This document shows, piece after piece, positions 35,961 to 43,944 of a stretch of 64,000 bases of DNA. The first letter of the stretch is position 1. The number at the start of each line of letters is the position of its first letter. Position numbers and translations under genes: made by a program. The stretch is from CAWIJJ01 sp963836405 (GTDB taxonomy: Bacteria; Acidobacteriota; Terriglobia; Bryobacterales; Bryobacteraceae): the NCBI GenBank assembly GCA_963836405.1, contig CAWIJL010000007.1:784772-848771 (forward strand), written 5' to 3'. The notes below the pieces were generated by a model. That model saw nothing but the letters and a program-made list of their open reading frames with translations. It was not told the origin of the DNA and searched no databases.

Positions 35961-36581
35961 ATGGCACAACGCAAGAATCCCGCCGCCGTCGCTCTTGGGA
36001 AGAAAGGCGGCAAGAAGGGCGGTCCAGCACGGGCAGCGGCGTTATCACCAGCACGCCGCACCGAAATCGCACGGGCGGCGGTTCAAGCACGGTGGGACAA
36101 AGCCAAAGAAGGCACGGACTACATAGTTCTAAAGAGACGAAAAATGAAAACCACCTCCGTGTTGCCGCTGGTGAAGCGCATCAAGCAAAATGAAACCATG
36201 AAGACGTTCAGGGGGGTTGTAGCGGATTCCGAAGGCGAAGCTCTGTACGAATTGGCGAATCTCTTTCCGAAGCACACTGGCTTGCCCTTTGTCGCGTGGA
36301 TGTCCTACAAAGGCGGCGCACAACACGACCTTCATGTAAAAGTGTCTCGTGGACCCAAGGCCATCCCGTCTGAGATGGTTTCCGTCGCCATTCGCCCGAA
36401 CGTCCATGTTGTCGAAGGCAGAATGAACGCTTCTGACTTGGCGGCGCTGGCAAAGTGGATCGAATTGAACCATGCCGTTCTCCTGAAATATTGGGAAGGC
36501 GAGATCGACACGAAGGATGCCCTTGATGGGATTCGACCGGTTAAGAGGTTAAGAAGTAGCCGGGAGCGCCGTTCAAGTTGA
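35961..36581 (+). CDS. Hypothetical protein with KGG-like N-terminus
   Basis: The 206-residue product has a basic N-terminus (NPAAVALGKKGGKKGG, then LSPARRTEIARAAVQARW). A folded domain follows from about residue 62 (TTSVLPLVKRIKQNETMKTF, ASDLAALAKWIELNHAVLLK). The end (LLKYWEGEIDTKDALDGIRP) recalls the tail of DUF4160 toxins, but the middle does not. An internal ATG at residue 62 may mark the start of the second domain, and the protein may be a fusion of two modules. Function unknown. Confidence 0.6.
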   Translation: MAQRKNPAAVALGKKGGKKGGPARAAALSPARRTEIARAAVQARWDKAKEGTDYIVLKRRKMKTTSVLPLVKRIKQNETMKTFRGVVADSEGEALYELANLFPKHTGLPFVAWMSYKGGAQHDLHVKVSRGPKAIPSEMVSVAIRPNVHVVEGRMNASDLAALAKWIELNHAVLLKYWEGEIDTKDALDGIRPVKRLRSSRERRSS

Positions 36582-36592
36582 GCGCTCCCGGC
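36559..36592 (+). terminator. Strong hairpin at the end of the 35,961 gene
   Basis: An 11-bp perfect stem GCCGGGAGCGC/GCGCTCCCGGC with a 12-base loop encloses the stop codon. There is no T tract on the plus strand, so it may stabilise the 3' end rather than act as an intrinsic terminator. Confidence 0.5.
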
Positions 36593-36873
36593 CAGTCCCC
36601 CGGCGTTGGTATCCTTGATTTGCTTCCGGGTGACTGGCCCATGACCTTTCACCCAATCCCACAACTGGCGGGCTTTGGGCGGCAGGCTGGACGGCGAGAA
36701 GTGGGAATCGACCTGTTGATGATTTTCAGCGGCGGGAGCGGTGCCGTTACCGTTCTTGGCGGTCAGAAATTCCCGGATCTGGCGAAGCTCTCGATGTGCT
36801 CCTCGTGATCCCGGAATTTGTAGTCGATTAGTGAAACCGCCTGAACGGACCCAGATTCATTGATGCCGTTCAT
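36572..36873 (-). pseudogene. Frameshifted hypothetical gene remnant
   Basis: On the minus strand an ATG at 36,873 opens MNGINESGSVQAVSLIDYKF then RDHEEHIESFAR. One base appears lost, after which the next frame continues QIREFLTAKNG, LPPKARQLWDWVKGHGPVTR, KQIKDTNAGGLAGSAQLERR. The two parts join into a sensible protein, but its 3' end runs into the tail of the opposing gene. Family not recognised; DNA- or phage-related by feel only. Confidence 0.35.
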
Positions 36874-37015
36874 GCTGGTATTCTCGTTTGAAATTACGTT
36901 ACGGTCAAGATCGCATGAAAACGGATGGAGATGAAACTAACACCTGAAGATGTGGTGGCAGGATGGTTAAATATTCATGTCCCGATCAGCAACACATGAA
37001 ATAGCTGACTACCCG

Positions 37016-37252
37016 CTAATCGTGATGCTTGCCTCCCTGAATGAGCCTCAGCATTGTCGCATGATCCTCTCCCCCGTCTGTATCCAACAGAACGGCGGCA
37101 GCCCTGATGCAGTCGATGTATTCCTCGGCTTCCTTCGCACGCGTTAGGCACTGCTCGCACCAAAGAAGGTGTTCTTCCATAGGCGCAAGCTCTTCCTCGC
37201 CCCGGATCATTCCCAAGTAGTAGCGTTCAAGTTGGGTGTCAGTGAGATGCAC
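37016..37252 (-). CDS. Small zinc-finger (anti-sigma-type) protein
   Basis: The 78-residue product begins MHLTDTQLERYYLGMIRGEE and contains EEHLLWCEQC, the HxxxCxxC pattern of zf-HC2/anti-sigma zinc domains. No membrane segment follows, unlike full anti-sigma factors, and there is no sigma factor gene beside it. Acidobacteriota have many such short proteins. Confidence 0.65.
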   Translation of the reverse strand: MHLTDTQLERYYLGMIRGEEELAPMEEHLLWCEQCLTRAKEAEEYIDCIRAAAVLLDTDGGEDHATMLRLIQGGKHHD

Positions 37253-37289
37253 GTACCGATTTTACCACTCCAATTCCGCCAGAGCTCCT

Positions 37290-37510
37290 GCTCTGCGCTC
37301 CGACATCTTGAAACAGACTACAAACCCGGGCGGCTATCGCGGCCAGCGACCCGATGCAGGCCATGGCAAGAAATCGGACCCCGCGGTTCGGCAACGGCGA
37401 TGCCGCGCGGCACACAGGCCGGACGATGCTGCCGATGAACACGGCGAGCATCGCCAAGCCGCCGATGCCGAGTTCGATCAGGAACTGAAGTCAACCGTTG
37501 TGCACCGCGA
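37290..37510 (-). pseudogene. O-antigen ligase / Wzy polymerase fragment
   Basis: The minus strand reads AVHNG, a stop, LQFLIELGIGGLAMLAVFIG then SIVRPVCRAASPLPNRG, as in the VHN(G/D)xxLQFLxExG loop and following membrane helix of O-antigen ligases. A stop codon stands where Trp is usual, and no complete frame exists on either side. It is evidence that a polysaccharide locus once lay here. Confidence 0.5.
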
Positions 37511-37689
37511 GGTCTCTTTTCACAGCGTGACGCGGCCCTCGGCGATGATCTCACCCACTGCCAGATTCCGCGAACCCGGCGATGAGGGCAATACCGATTC
37601 CGCGCGTAGGTCAAATGATAAGCGACTGAGCAGGGACCGTGCTGTATTTTTCAGCATCGTCGATGCCACCAGTTCCTTGCCTCTTTGTC

Positions 37690-37925
37690 CAGACGAATCG
37701 TCTGGTATCCCACTGGTGGCGACGAACCCGTTCTCCCACGGGCTCGCTTTGTGACTCATGCGGATCTGGCAGCCCCGCGCGTTCAGAAGATCGGTGTAGT
37801 CGTGGGAAGCCTACTGGCTGCCGAGATCGGAATGATGGACCAGGGCGGGAGCTTGTTGTCGGTGTTCCAACGCTATGCGAAGCGCCTCCAGCGGCTTCGG
37901 TGTCGCACCAACCGGTCTTGTAGGA
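37690..37925 (-). pseudogene. IS3-family transposase fragment (integrase core)
   Basis: The minus strand reads LEALRIALEHRQQAPALVHH, SDLGSQ, stop, ASHDYTDLLNARGCQIR and MSHKASPWENG. These are the HHSDxGxQYAS and MSxKxxPWDNA segments of IS3 OrfB, with a TAG in place of the Tyr codon. It is closest in style to the OrfB at 40,876. No terminal repeats were found. Confidence 0.75.
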
Positions 37926-38101
37926 ATCGTCCTACACCGGCATACCGAGGTGAGAGATTTTGTTCATTTCGCTAAAGAACCAGGACTGGAAGTTTAAGGC
38001 AATCGTATCTTAAACTTAGCGCGAGTGCTGTGATACTGCCATCGGCATAAGTACTCCGCCGTAATACAAAACTTCTTGACGTATATGTGTCCATTTGGAC
38101 T

Positions 38102-38132
38102 TGCCCCCAATTTTGAGACAGATGGTTAAGAC
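38102..38132 (+). repeat. Left terminal inverted repeat of element B
   Basis: TGCCCCC-N5-TGAGACA-N4-GTTAAGAC, mirrored at 42,720-42,750. Confidence 0.75.
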
Positions 38133-38152
38133 TCATTTTTCATTGAATGCGG

Positions 38153-38183
38153 TGGACCCCAAGGCTGAGACAACCAGTTAACC
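38153..38183 (+). repeat. Left terminal inverted repeat of element A
   Basis: TGGACCCC-N5-TGAGACAACC-N-GTTAACC, mirrored at 40,482-40,512. Confidence 0.85.
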
Positions 38184-38214
38184 CACTGTTCGCCGTCCGC
38201 CGAGAATTCATTGT

Positions 38215-39225
38215 ATGGCGGCTTGCTTCGATTCCAAAATTGGGTCCATGTTCGACCTCGGACTCAATCTCACCTCGCAGGCCATACGCCGCCAACTCAC
38301 GGCGATGCCTCACGATCTTTACCTGATCCGCTTGATCCACCACCCAACCAAGAGGGCTTTCCCGGGTGAGAGGCTGTGGACCGCGGACCAACTGAGCCAT
38401 CCGGTTACCGTTAGATTTCTGCGTGTGCGCAACCGCGAGGGTTGCGACGTTTACATCCAACCCTACGCCACGAAACGGAATCCGGGTTATATCCTCGTTG
38501 ATCTGGATCACGCCAGCCCCGCCATGGTGGAAAGCATGCGAGCCGTTGGTCACGATCCCTGTGTGGTGCTCCAGACCAGCCCCGGTAATCTCCAGGCTTG
38601 GGTGCAAGTCAGCGTCGCGCCCATCGAACCCGCCGTGGCCACTTGGATCGGAAAACGGTTGGCCGATCTCTATGGCGGCGATACGGCGAGCACCGACTGG
38701 CGCCATCTCGGCCGCTTGGCCGGCTTCACCAATCAGAAACCACAGCGCCGCAACTGGCGCGGCCACTCTCCCTGGGTGAAGGTGATGTATGCCCGCACCG
38801 GTTTGGCCCCCCAAGGCGCCGCCCTCCTGCAAGCGGCCGAGCAGCACCTGCACACCCCATCGCTTCCGGCGCCGCTTCCACATCTGCCAACCATCGCAGA
38901 ACCCAATACGGCCGCCCCGGCAGCAGCCCAAATCTATGCCAGTTGGTTGCGCCGGCTGCGCATTCTGGAACGCTTCCCCCAACCCGACTGGAGCATCGCC
39001 GATAAGTGGATCGCCAAGCAACTGCTGCAGCGTGGCACGCCCGCTCCACAAGTCGCAGCGATCCTGCGCGGCGGCAGTCCGGGTTTTCCGCGACAGCACT
39101 CCCACCCGGATGACTACCTCCGCCGCACCCTCACACGTGCCACGCGGGAACTGGCAGCCGTCGCTTTTCCTGGGCGCGATCCTCTCCTCTACCGCTATGA
39201 CCCGGACCATGCGCCTGGCGCCTGA
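38215..39225 (+). CDS. RepB/AEP-type primase-like passenger protein (element A)
   Basis: The 336-residue product resembles the RepB-like primase domain. An acidic motif sits in GYILVDLDHASP. The strand LQTSPGNLQAWVQVS and the motif STDWRHLGRLAGFTNQKPQR match the family's xRLPGxxNxK-type signature. The last ~110 residues form a helical domain (IYASWLRRLRILERFPQPDW). Such primases prime plasmid replication. Here the gene lies inside an IS3 element, tail to tail with the transposase (33-bp gap). Nucleotides around the ATG are almost identical to those in element B. The role in transposition is unknown. Confidence 0.75.
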   Translation: MAACFDSKIGSMFDLGLNLTSQAIRRQLTAMPHDLYLIRLIHHPTKRAFPGERLWTADQLSHPVTVRFLRVRNREGCDVYIQPYATKRNPGYILVDLDHASPAMVESMRAVGHDPCVVLQTSPGNLQAWVQVSVAPIEPAVATWIGKRLADLYGGDTASTDWRHLGRLAGFTNQKPQRRNWRGHSPWVKVMYARTGLAPQGAALLQAAEQHLHTPSLPAPLPHLPTIAEPNTAAPAAAQIYASWLRRLRILERFPQPDWSIADKWIAKQLLQRGTPAPQVAAILRGGSPGFPRQHSHPDDYLRRTLTRATRELAAVAFPGRDPLLYRYDPDHAPGA

Positions 39226-39257
39226 TCGCGCCCCGCGCGCGCCCGTGTGTGGAAGAT

Positions 39258-40112
39258 TCATGCGCAAACCCTCACCGCTTCCGCCGTCCCCAGCGTACGC
39301 TCGAACTCGATCGGCGAACGATAGTCCAGTGCAGAGTGCAGGCGCTTTTCGTTGTAGACCTTCTCCAGAAAATCGCCGATCGCGGCGCGAGCATGAACCA
39401 TATTCCGATATTCAGTTCGGTATACCTCTTCATGCTTGAGAGTCTTCATGAACGACTCACACTTGGCGTTGTCCCAAGGGTTCGCCTTGCGGCTCATGCT
39501 GATGTCGATCCCGTTGTCCTTCAGTAAGTCCGTATAATCGCCGCTGGCGTACTGCACCCCGCGATCGGAATGATGCACCAATCCCGGCCGCACGCTTCTC
39601 TCTCGCAGCGCCATCCGTAGCGCCGTCAGCGTCAAGGAATCGTCCAATCCGTCACTCAAGTGCCATCCAATCACCCGCCGCGAATACGCGTCCAGGATCA
39701 CCGCCAGGTAGACGAACTCCTCCTCCAGCCGGATGTACGTGATATCCGCTACCCAGAGCTGATCGACGCCCGTGAGTTCCATCCCGGCCGCCCGATTGGG
39801 ATACACCTTCAACCCGTGCGCCGAATCGGTCGTCACCACGAACTTCCGTTTCGCCACGCACAATAGATTGTCTTCCCGCATCAGCCGCTGCACCCGTTTG
39901 CGATTGACGTCCCAGCCACGGTTTTTCAATTCCCGCTTCATCCGCCGGCTCCCATAGCTGGGCCATTCCAACGCGACCTTCTGGATCGCGTCACGCAGAT
40001 CCATGTCCGCAGCCGCCGGGGCGACCTGCTCCAGAGAGCGGTAGTAGCCGGCCCGGCTGAACCCGGCCACTCCGCACATCCGTTTCACGCTCAACCTCGT
40101 CCCGGTCTTCAC
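39258..40112 (-). CDS. IS3-family transposase OrfB (element A)
   Basis: The 284-residue DDE integrase has an N-terminal HTH_21-like part (CGVAGFSRAGYYRSLEQ). The catalytic core has Asp in WVADITYIR, Asp in HHSDRGVQYASGDY and Glu in NPWDNAKCESFMKTLKHEEV. GTG at 40,112 overlaps the orfA stop in the -1 frame, the normal IS3 arrangement for making an OrfAB fusion by frameshifting. The frame is intact, but its partner orfA is broken. Confidence 0.93.
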   Translation of the reverse strand: MKTGTRLSVKRMCGVAGFSRAGYYRSLEQVAPAAADMDLRDAIQKVALEWPSYGSRRMKRELKNRGWDVNRKRVQRLMREDNLLCVAKRKFVVTTDSAHGLKVYPNRAAGMELTGVDQLWVADITYIRLEEEFVYLAVILDAYSRRVIGWHLSDGLDDSLTLTALRMALRERSVRPGLVHHSDRGVQYASGDYTDLLKDNGIDISMSRKANPWDNAKCESFMKTLKHEEVYRTEYRNMVHARAAIGDFLEKVYNEKRLHSALDYRSPIEFERTLGTAEAVRVCA

Positions 40113-40449
40113 TTCTTCTTGGACTTGCCCATAGAAGGCGCGCCGTTGTTCACTGCCCGCAGCAGGCGCTGCTCCTCGACATGCTGCAAGGCTCGTTCTA
40201 AAAAATCGATTTCCATGGCCTGCCGGCCGACCTTTCGTTCCAGTTCGGCCACGCGGCTCTCTTCAGCGCGTTTCTTGCCCGCGCCCGGAATGCGCGCTCG
40301 CCGTGATCCTGTAACTCCCGCCGCCACCGGTGCAGGTCACTGGGATGCACCTCCAGCGCGCGAGCCACCTCGGCCACACTCTGTCCGCTGTTCAGGCGGC
40401 GCACTGCCGTCTGCTTGAAATCCTTGGTGAACTTCCTTCGAGACTTCAT
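40109..40449 (-). pseudogene. IS3-family OrfA with a frameshift (element A)
   Basis: MKSRRKFTKDFKQTAVRRLN then EVARALEVHPSDLHRWRREL is the helix-turn-helix of IS3 OrfA. Near 40,290 one base is gained or lost. The leucine zipper and tail continue in another frame (RVAELERKVGRQAMEIDFLE, ending GKSKKK). Comparison with the intact OrfA at 40,535 places the break. Element A therefore probably cannot move by itself, unless element B's OrfA can help. Confidence 0.85.
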
Positions 40450-40481
40450 TGTCCGATTTACCTCTTTCGCTGATTTTTAGA

Positions 40482-40512
40482 GGTTAACCGGTTGTCTCAA
40501 AAATGGGGTCCA
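40482..40512 (-). repeat. Right terminal inverted repeat of element A
   Basis: Reverse complement of TGGACCCC-N5-TGAGACAACC-N-GTTAACC. Confidence 0.85.
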
Positions 40513-40534
40513 CTCCAGAATGGAGAATTGAGTC

Positions 40535-40879
40535 ATGGGGTTATCGCGTAGGCAATTCACGAAGGAGTTCAAACTGGCCGCCGTACGGCGGTTGGAACAA
40601 GGGGTGTCCATCGGCGAAGCGGCGCGGGCGTTGGAGGTAGACCCCAACGTGCTGCACCGCTGGCGGCGGGAGTTCCGTCAGGGTGCGGGCAATGTGTTTC
40701 CGGGCAACGGGAAGCAGCGTTGGTCGGAGGGCCGGATCGCTGAGTTGGAGCGCAAAGTCGGTCAGCAGGCGCTGGAGATCGATTTTTTGAAGGGGTGCTT
40801 GCAGCGCATCGAGGAGCAGCGGATGCTGCAGGCACTGACTGGAAGTCCGCGGTCTACCGGAAGGTCCAAGAAGAAGTGA
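40535..40879 (+). CDS. IS3-family transposase OrfA (element B)
   Basis: The 114-residue product has the helix-turn-helix (RRQFTKEFKLAAVRRLEQGV, ARALEVDPNVLHRWRREF) and a leucine-zipper segment (IAELERKVGQQALEIDFLKG). It ends RSKKK, with the stop overlapping the orfB GTG. The AAGAAG run before the stop is a plausible -1 slippage site. It starts only 22 bp from element A's right repeat, because A separates it from its own left end. Confidence 0.93.
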   Translation: MGLSRRQFTKEFKLAAVRRLEQGVSIGEAARALEVDPNVLHRWRREFRQGAGNVFPGNGKQRWSEGRIAELERKVGQQALEIDFLKGCLQRIEEQRMLQALTGSPRSTGRSKKK

Positions 40880-41730
40880 AAGCCGACCGGGGACTGACGA
40901 TTGCGCGGATGGTAGAGCTGGGCGGCGTGGGCCGCGCCAGCTTCTACCGCTATGACGAAGACGCCGCGCCGCGGCCGGATCGTGACATGGATCTGCGCGA
41001 CGCCATCCAGCGAATCGCGCTGGAATGGCCGAGCTACGGCCGGCCGCGTATCACGGCGGCGCTCCGCCGAGAAGGGTGGACCGTCAATCCCAAACGGGTT
41101 TACCGATTACTGCGTGAGGACAACCTGCTGTGCATCCGGAAGCGGAAGTTCGTGGTGACCACCGATTCCAATCATAATCGACGTGTTTATCCGAATCTGG
41201 CCGAGCAGATGACGCTCAGCGGCATCAACCAACTCTGGGTGGCCGATATCACTTATATCCGGCTGGAGGCGGAGTTCGTCTACCTGGCCGTGGTCATCGA
41301 CGCCTTCTCGCGTCGCGTGATTGGCTGGGCGCTGGACAGGAGGGTGGAGGACGACCTGACCCTGGCAGCGCTCCGCATGGCGTTGGAGTTGCGGCGGCCG
41401 CCAGCGGGGTGGGTACATCATTCCGATCGCGGCAGTCAGTATGCATCGGGAGATTACACGGACCTGTTGAAGACCCACGGTTGTGAAATCAGCATGAGCC
41501 ACAAGTCGAGCCCTTGGGAAAATGCGGGCTGCGAATCGTGGATGAAGACCCTGAAATACGAAGAGGTATATCGGCAGGAATACCGAGACTTGTCCGAAGC
41601 GCGGGCCTCGTTGGCGTGCTTCATCGACAAAGTCTATAACCAGAAGCGACTGCACTCGGCGCTGGGTTACCGGCCACCGGTGGAGTTCGAAGAAGCGCTG
41701 CTGACGCGTGCGGCGGAGGGTGGATCATGA
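40876..41730 (+). CDS. IS3-family transposase OrfB (element B)
   Basis: The 284-residue product is intact, with catalytic residues in WVADITYIRLEAEFVYLAV, HHSDRGSQYASGDYTDLL and SPWENAGCESWMKTLKYEEV. Start is the GTG overlapping the orfA stop, in the -1 frame. It is about as long as element A's OrfB but clearly diverged from it. The 3' end overlaps the primase gene on the other strand by 64 bp. Confidence 0.93.
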   Translation: MKADRGLTIARMVELGGVGRASFYRYDEDAAPRPDRDMDLRDAIQRIALEWPSYGRPRITAALRREGWTVNPKRVYRLLREDNLLCIRKRKFVVTTDSNHNRRVYPNLAEQMTLSGINQLWVADITYIRLEAEFVYLAVVIDAFSRRVIGWALDRRVEDDLTLAALRMALELRRPPAGWVHHSDRGSQYASGDYTDLLKTHGCEISMSHKSSPWENAGCESWMKTLKYEEVYRQEYRDLSEARASLACFIDKVYNQKRLHSALGYRPPVEFEEALLTRAAEGGS

Positions 41731-42656
41731 TGCGGGCACACAGCGCGCCCTGGGGAGGGAAACGCTGCGTGCGCGACGGTGCGTCGCAGATAGTCATCGG
41801 GATCACCGTGTCGGCGGGGAAAATCCGGACTGGCGAGGCGAAGGATGGCTTGAATCTGAACAGCGGGCTTGCCCTGCGAGAGCAGGTGTCTGGCGACCCA
41901 AAAATCCACGATGCTCCAATCCGGCTGCGGAAAGCGTTCCTGAATATGCCATCGCTGCATACAGCTCCGGTAGATCGTGACCGCCTCCGCGGCGCTGGCT
42001 GGGCCAGGGTCTGTGGTGGTCCAGGCGACTGGCAACGACGAGTCCGGCGGTTGTATCGATTGCCGGACGGACTCCAACAACGACGCGCCGCACGGCGCCA
42101 AACCCGCACGGGCGTGGACAAGTCTCACCCACGGGGCGTAGCGGTCGGGCGTGCGTCGTGCCGGCTTTTGATTGGTGAATCCCGCGAGCCGTCCCAAGTG
42201 ACGCCAGTCGGTGCTGGCCCAATCGCCACCATAGAGGTGTGCCAAATGCCTGCCGGCCGCGGTCGCCAGGGCCGGTTCCAGCGGAGAGGAACTGAGGCGA
42301 ATCCAAGCCTGCAGATGGCCGGGGCTGGTCTGTACCACCAAACAGGGGTCATGCCCGTTGGCACGCATGAGGTCCACGGCCGTGGGATCGGCACGATCCA
42401 GATCGACCAGGATATAGCCTGCGTTTTGGTTTCCGGCGTAGGGGTGAATGTACACATCACACCCCTGGCAGTTGCGAGCGCGCAGAAAGCGGATGGTAGC
42501 GGCACCCGCCAACTGGGCTGCTGTCCAAAGCCGTTCTCCAGGGAACGGGCGACCTGTTTGCTGGTGAATCAAACGGACCAGGTACAGTTCGTTGGGCATC
42601 GCCGCGAGATGTCTGCGGACGGCCTGCCAGGTCAGAAAGAATCCACGGTTGTCCAC
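41667..42656 (-). CDS. RepB/AEP-type primase-like passenger protein (element B)
   Basis: The 329-residue product is a diverged paralogue of the protein at 38,215: GYILVDLDRADP, LVVQTSPGHLQAWIRLSSSP and STDWRHLGRLAGFTNQKPAR are all kept. The start given is GTG at 42,656. The codon matching element A's ATG is ACG at 42,689-42,687, within nearly identical nucleotides. The C-terminus is unlike that of A and reads through into the orfB end. Conservation of the core motifs in two diverged elements argues that the gene has been useful to them. Confidence 0.72.
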   Translation of the reverse strand: MDNRGFFLTWQAVRRHLAAMPNELYLVRLIHQQTGRPFPGERLWTAAQLAGAATIRFLRARNCQGCDVYIHPYAGNQNAGYILVDLDRADPTAVDLMRANGHDPCLVVQTSPGHLQAWIRLSSSPLEPALATAAGRHLAHLYGGDWASTDWRHLGRLAGFTNQKPARRTPDRYAPWVRLVHARAGLAPCGASLLESVRQSIQPPDSSLPVAWTTTDPGPASAAEAVTIYRSCMQRWHIQERFPQPDWSIVDFWVARHLLSQGKPAVQIQAILRLASPDFPRRHGDPDDYLRRTVAHAAFPSPGRAVCPHHDPPSAARVSSASSNSTGGR

Positions 42657-42719
42657 GACAGCAATTGTGCAATCGAAGCAACACGCCGTACAATGAATCC
42701 TCAGCGGACGGCTAACAGT

Positions 42720-42750
42720 GTCTTAACTGTTTGTCTCACCTCAGGGGGCA
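42720..42750 (-). repeat. Right terminal inverted repeat of element B
   Basis: Reverse complement of TGCCCCC-N5-TGAGACA-N4-GTTAAGAC, 31 bp. Confidence 0.75.
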
Positions 42751-42861
42751 GGCGCAATTCGCTATGCTCTGGTTTCTCTATTAGGGGCAGCCTTGGGCTG
42801 GTCAGCAATCCAGCAACAAAAGCAAATAGGAGTTTAGGGGAAGCCTGCCCCACGGAATGCC

Positions 42862-43400
42862 ATGAGTGCGTTACTCGTACCACTGTCGTTCGGCGCGCCC
42901 GAGTACGGCCGGTATGCCGCCACAGTCCGGCGCAACTACAAAAGGGTGGCCTCGGGGCCGCTCACATCGGAGGACAACGAGCCGTGTGTTCGCTGTGTCT
43001 GGTGGCGGCGGCGTTGGTCCGACCGGACGAAGAAAGTAGAAACACCACTATTCCAGGTTACTTTCTGCCGCTTAGGACCGCAGCACAAGATACCCATTCT
43101 GGAGTGCACCGGGGTAGAGGGCATCGTCGGATTCGGGAATCGTCCGCCGACGATCGACGAAGAAGAGACTCGACACATCCAAAACCATGTTGGCGGCGTG
43201 TCTGCACGTGGTGCCTTATCCATTCCTGCGCAGCGGACAGAAGATCCGCGTGGAACACGGGCCACTCGCGGATGTGGAAGGCGGGATCGTGGCGGTGAAG
43301 AACGGTTTCCGGCTGGTGGCCTCGGTAACCATGTTGCAGCGATCGTTTCCGTGGAGATCGACCGCGAGTGGGTATCCCCGACGACGACTACCCTCCGATA
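42862..43400 (+). pseudogene. NusG/UpxY-like transcription antiterminator, frameshifted
   Basis: The frame from 42,862 reads YAATVRRNYKRVASG, CVWWRRRWSDRTKKVETPLF, LECTGVEGIVGFGNRPPTID, then breaks near 43,180. The KOW part continues in another frame (FLRSGQKIRVEHGPLADVEG, GFRLVASVTMLQRS) and ends in a third (VSVEIDREWVSP). UpxY-type NusG paralogues act at the start of polysaccharide operons. At least two frameshifts and some small losses make it a pseudogene. Confidence 0.8.
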
Positions 43401-43411
43401 GCGGCTCCTCC

Positions 43412-43681
43412 ATGCCAGAAACGCTCCGCAAAAACCGAACGATCAGCATACGACTTTCCGAACGCGAGTTCCAGGCACTCAGAGCGCTGCACAGCGTGCA
43501 CGGCGCGCGCAGCATATCGGAATTCATCCGGGCCACGATGCACAGCGTGATCGGGGAGTCGTCGCACGAGACGGACGCCCTGGAACGGCGGGTTCAGGAG
43601 ATGGACGAAAAGCTCACCATTCTGGACGGCGAGCTCGCGCGATTGGCGCGACTTCTGGAGAACCGGCATGAACCCGAATGA
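43412..43681 (+). CDS. Ribbon-helix-helix-like small protein
   Basis: The 89-residue product begins MPETLRKNRTISIRLSEREF then QALRALHSVHGARSISEFIR, a ribbon-helix-helix pattern (basic beta strand, two helices). A coiled coil follows (LERRVQEMDEKLTILDGELA). It may bind DNA as a dimer. It follows the NusG-like pseudogene and overlaps the next small frame by 14 bases, so it was probably part of the same lost polysaccharide operon. Confidence 0.65.
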   Translation: MPETLRKNRTISIRLSEREFQALRALHSVHGARSISEFIRATMHSVIGESSHETDALERRVQEMDEKLTILDGELARLARLLENRHEPE

Positions 43682-43879
43682 ATTTCTGCTGGCGCCCGCT
43701 GCCGACGCCGCTGTGCGCCGGCGTGGTCCGGCCAAGAGCAAACGGCGCCGGCGCGAACGTGCTAAATCCAGCCGATCAAGGTCGTCGTCCGGGTGGTGGG
43801 CATCGATGAAGTGCCGGACAAGCTGTCGGTGTTGTCGGTCATCAGAAAACGTAGTTTTCTGAGTCTTTCGCCGGTGTAA
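43668..43879 (+). pseudogene. Small frameshifted gene of unknown function
   Basis: MNPNEFLLAPAADAAVRRRG then AKSKRRRRERAK is read from 43,668. One frame over it continues IQPIKVVVRVVGIDEVPDKL then SVLSVIRKRSFLSLSPV and stops at 43,877-43,879. The joined product would be about 69 residues. Family unknown; the position suggests the former polysaccharide operon. Confidence 0.4.
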
Positions 43880-43944
43880 AGGGGACCAGCGACATCTTCC
43901 GCGCCGAAGGCGCGATCATCTGTCCGTCATCCGCATGGCGTATT

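Larger units (their letters stand above)
38153..40512 (-). mobile_element. IS3-family element A with primase passenger gene (inner)
   Basis: Terminal inverted repeats at 38,153-38,183 and 40,482-40,512 share TGGACCCC, TGAGACAACC and GTTAACC with the same spacing. The 2.36-kb element holds a primase-type gene on the plus strand and orfA-orfB on the minus strand, tail to tail. The same gene arrangement recurs in element B, so the primase gene is part of the element and not a bystander. No target duplication is seen. Confidence 0.8.
38102..42750 (+). mobile_element. IS3-family element B with primase passenger gene (outer, interrupted)
   Basis: Matching 31-bp terminal inverted repeats at 38,102-38,132 and 42,720-42,750 share TGCCCCC, TGAGACA and GTTAAGAC at identical spacing. 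Between them lie orfA and orfB on the plus strand and a RepB-type primase gene on the minus strand, plus the whole of element A (38,153-40,512), which sits between the left repeat and orfA. Without A the element would be about 2.29 kb. No target duplication is visible (flanks GACT and GGCG). The nested model is an inference from the repeat order. Confidence 0.7.

Noticed and set aside
36129..36473. Minus-strand frame under the gene at 35,961
   Set aside because: No motif or ribosome-binding site, and it is fully antisense to a better frame.
38140..39267. 375-codon minus-strand frame over the first primase gene
   Set aside because: Shadow of the primase gene, made possible by high GC; no family features.
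41727..43298. 523-codon plus-strand frame
   Set aside because: It is antisense to the primase gene and then runs through a TIR and the NusG relic; it has no motif and a composition typical of shadow frames.
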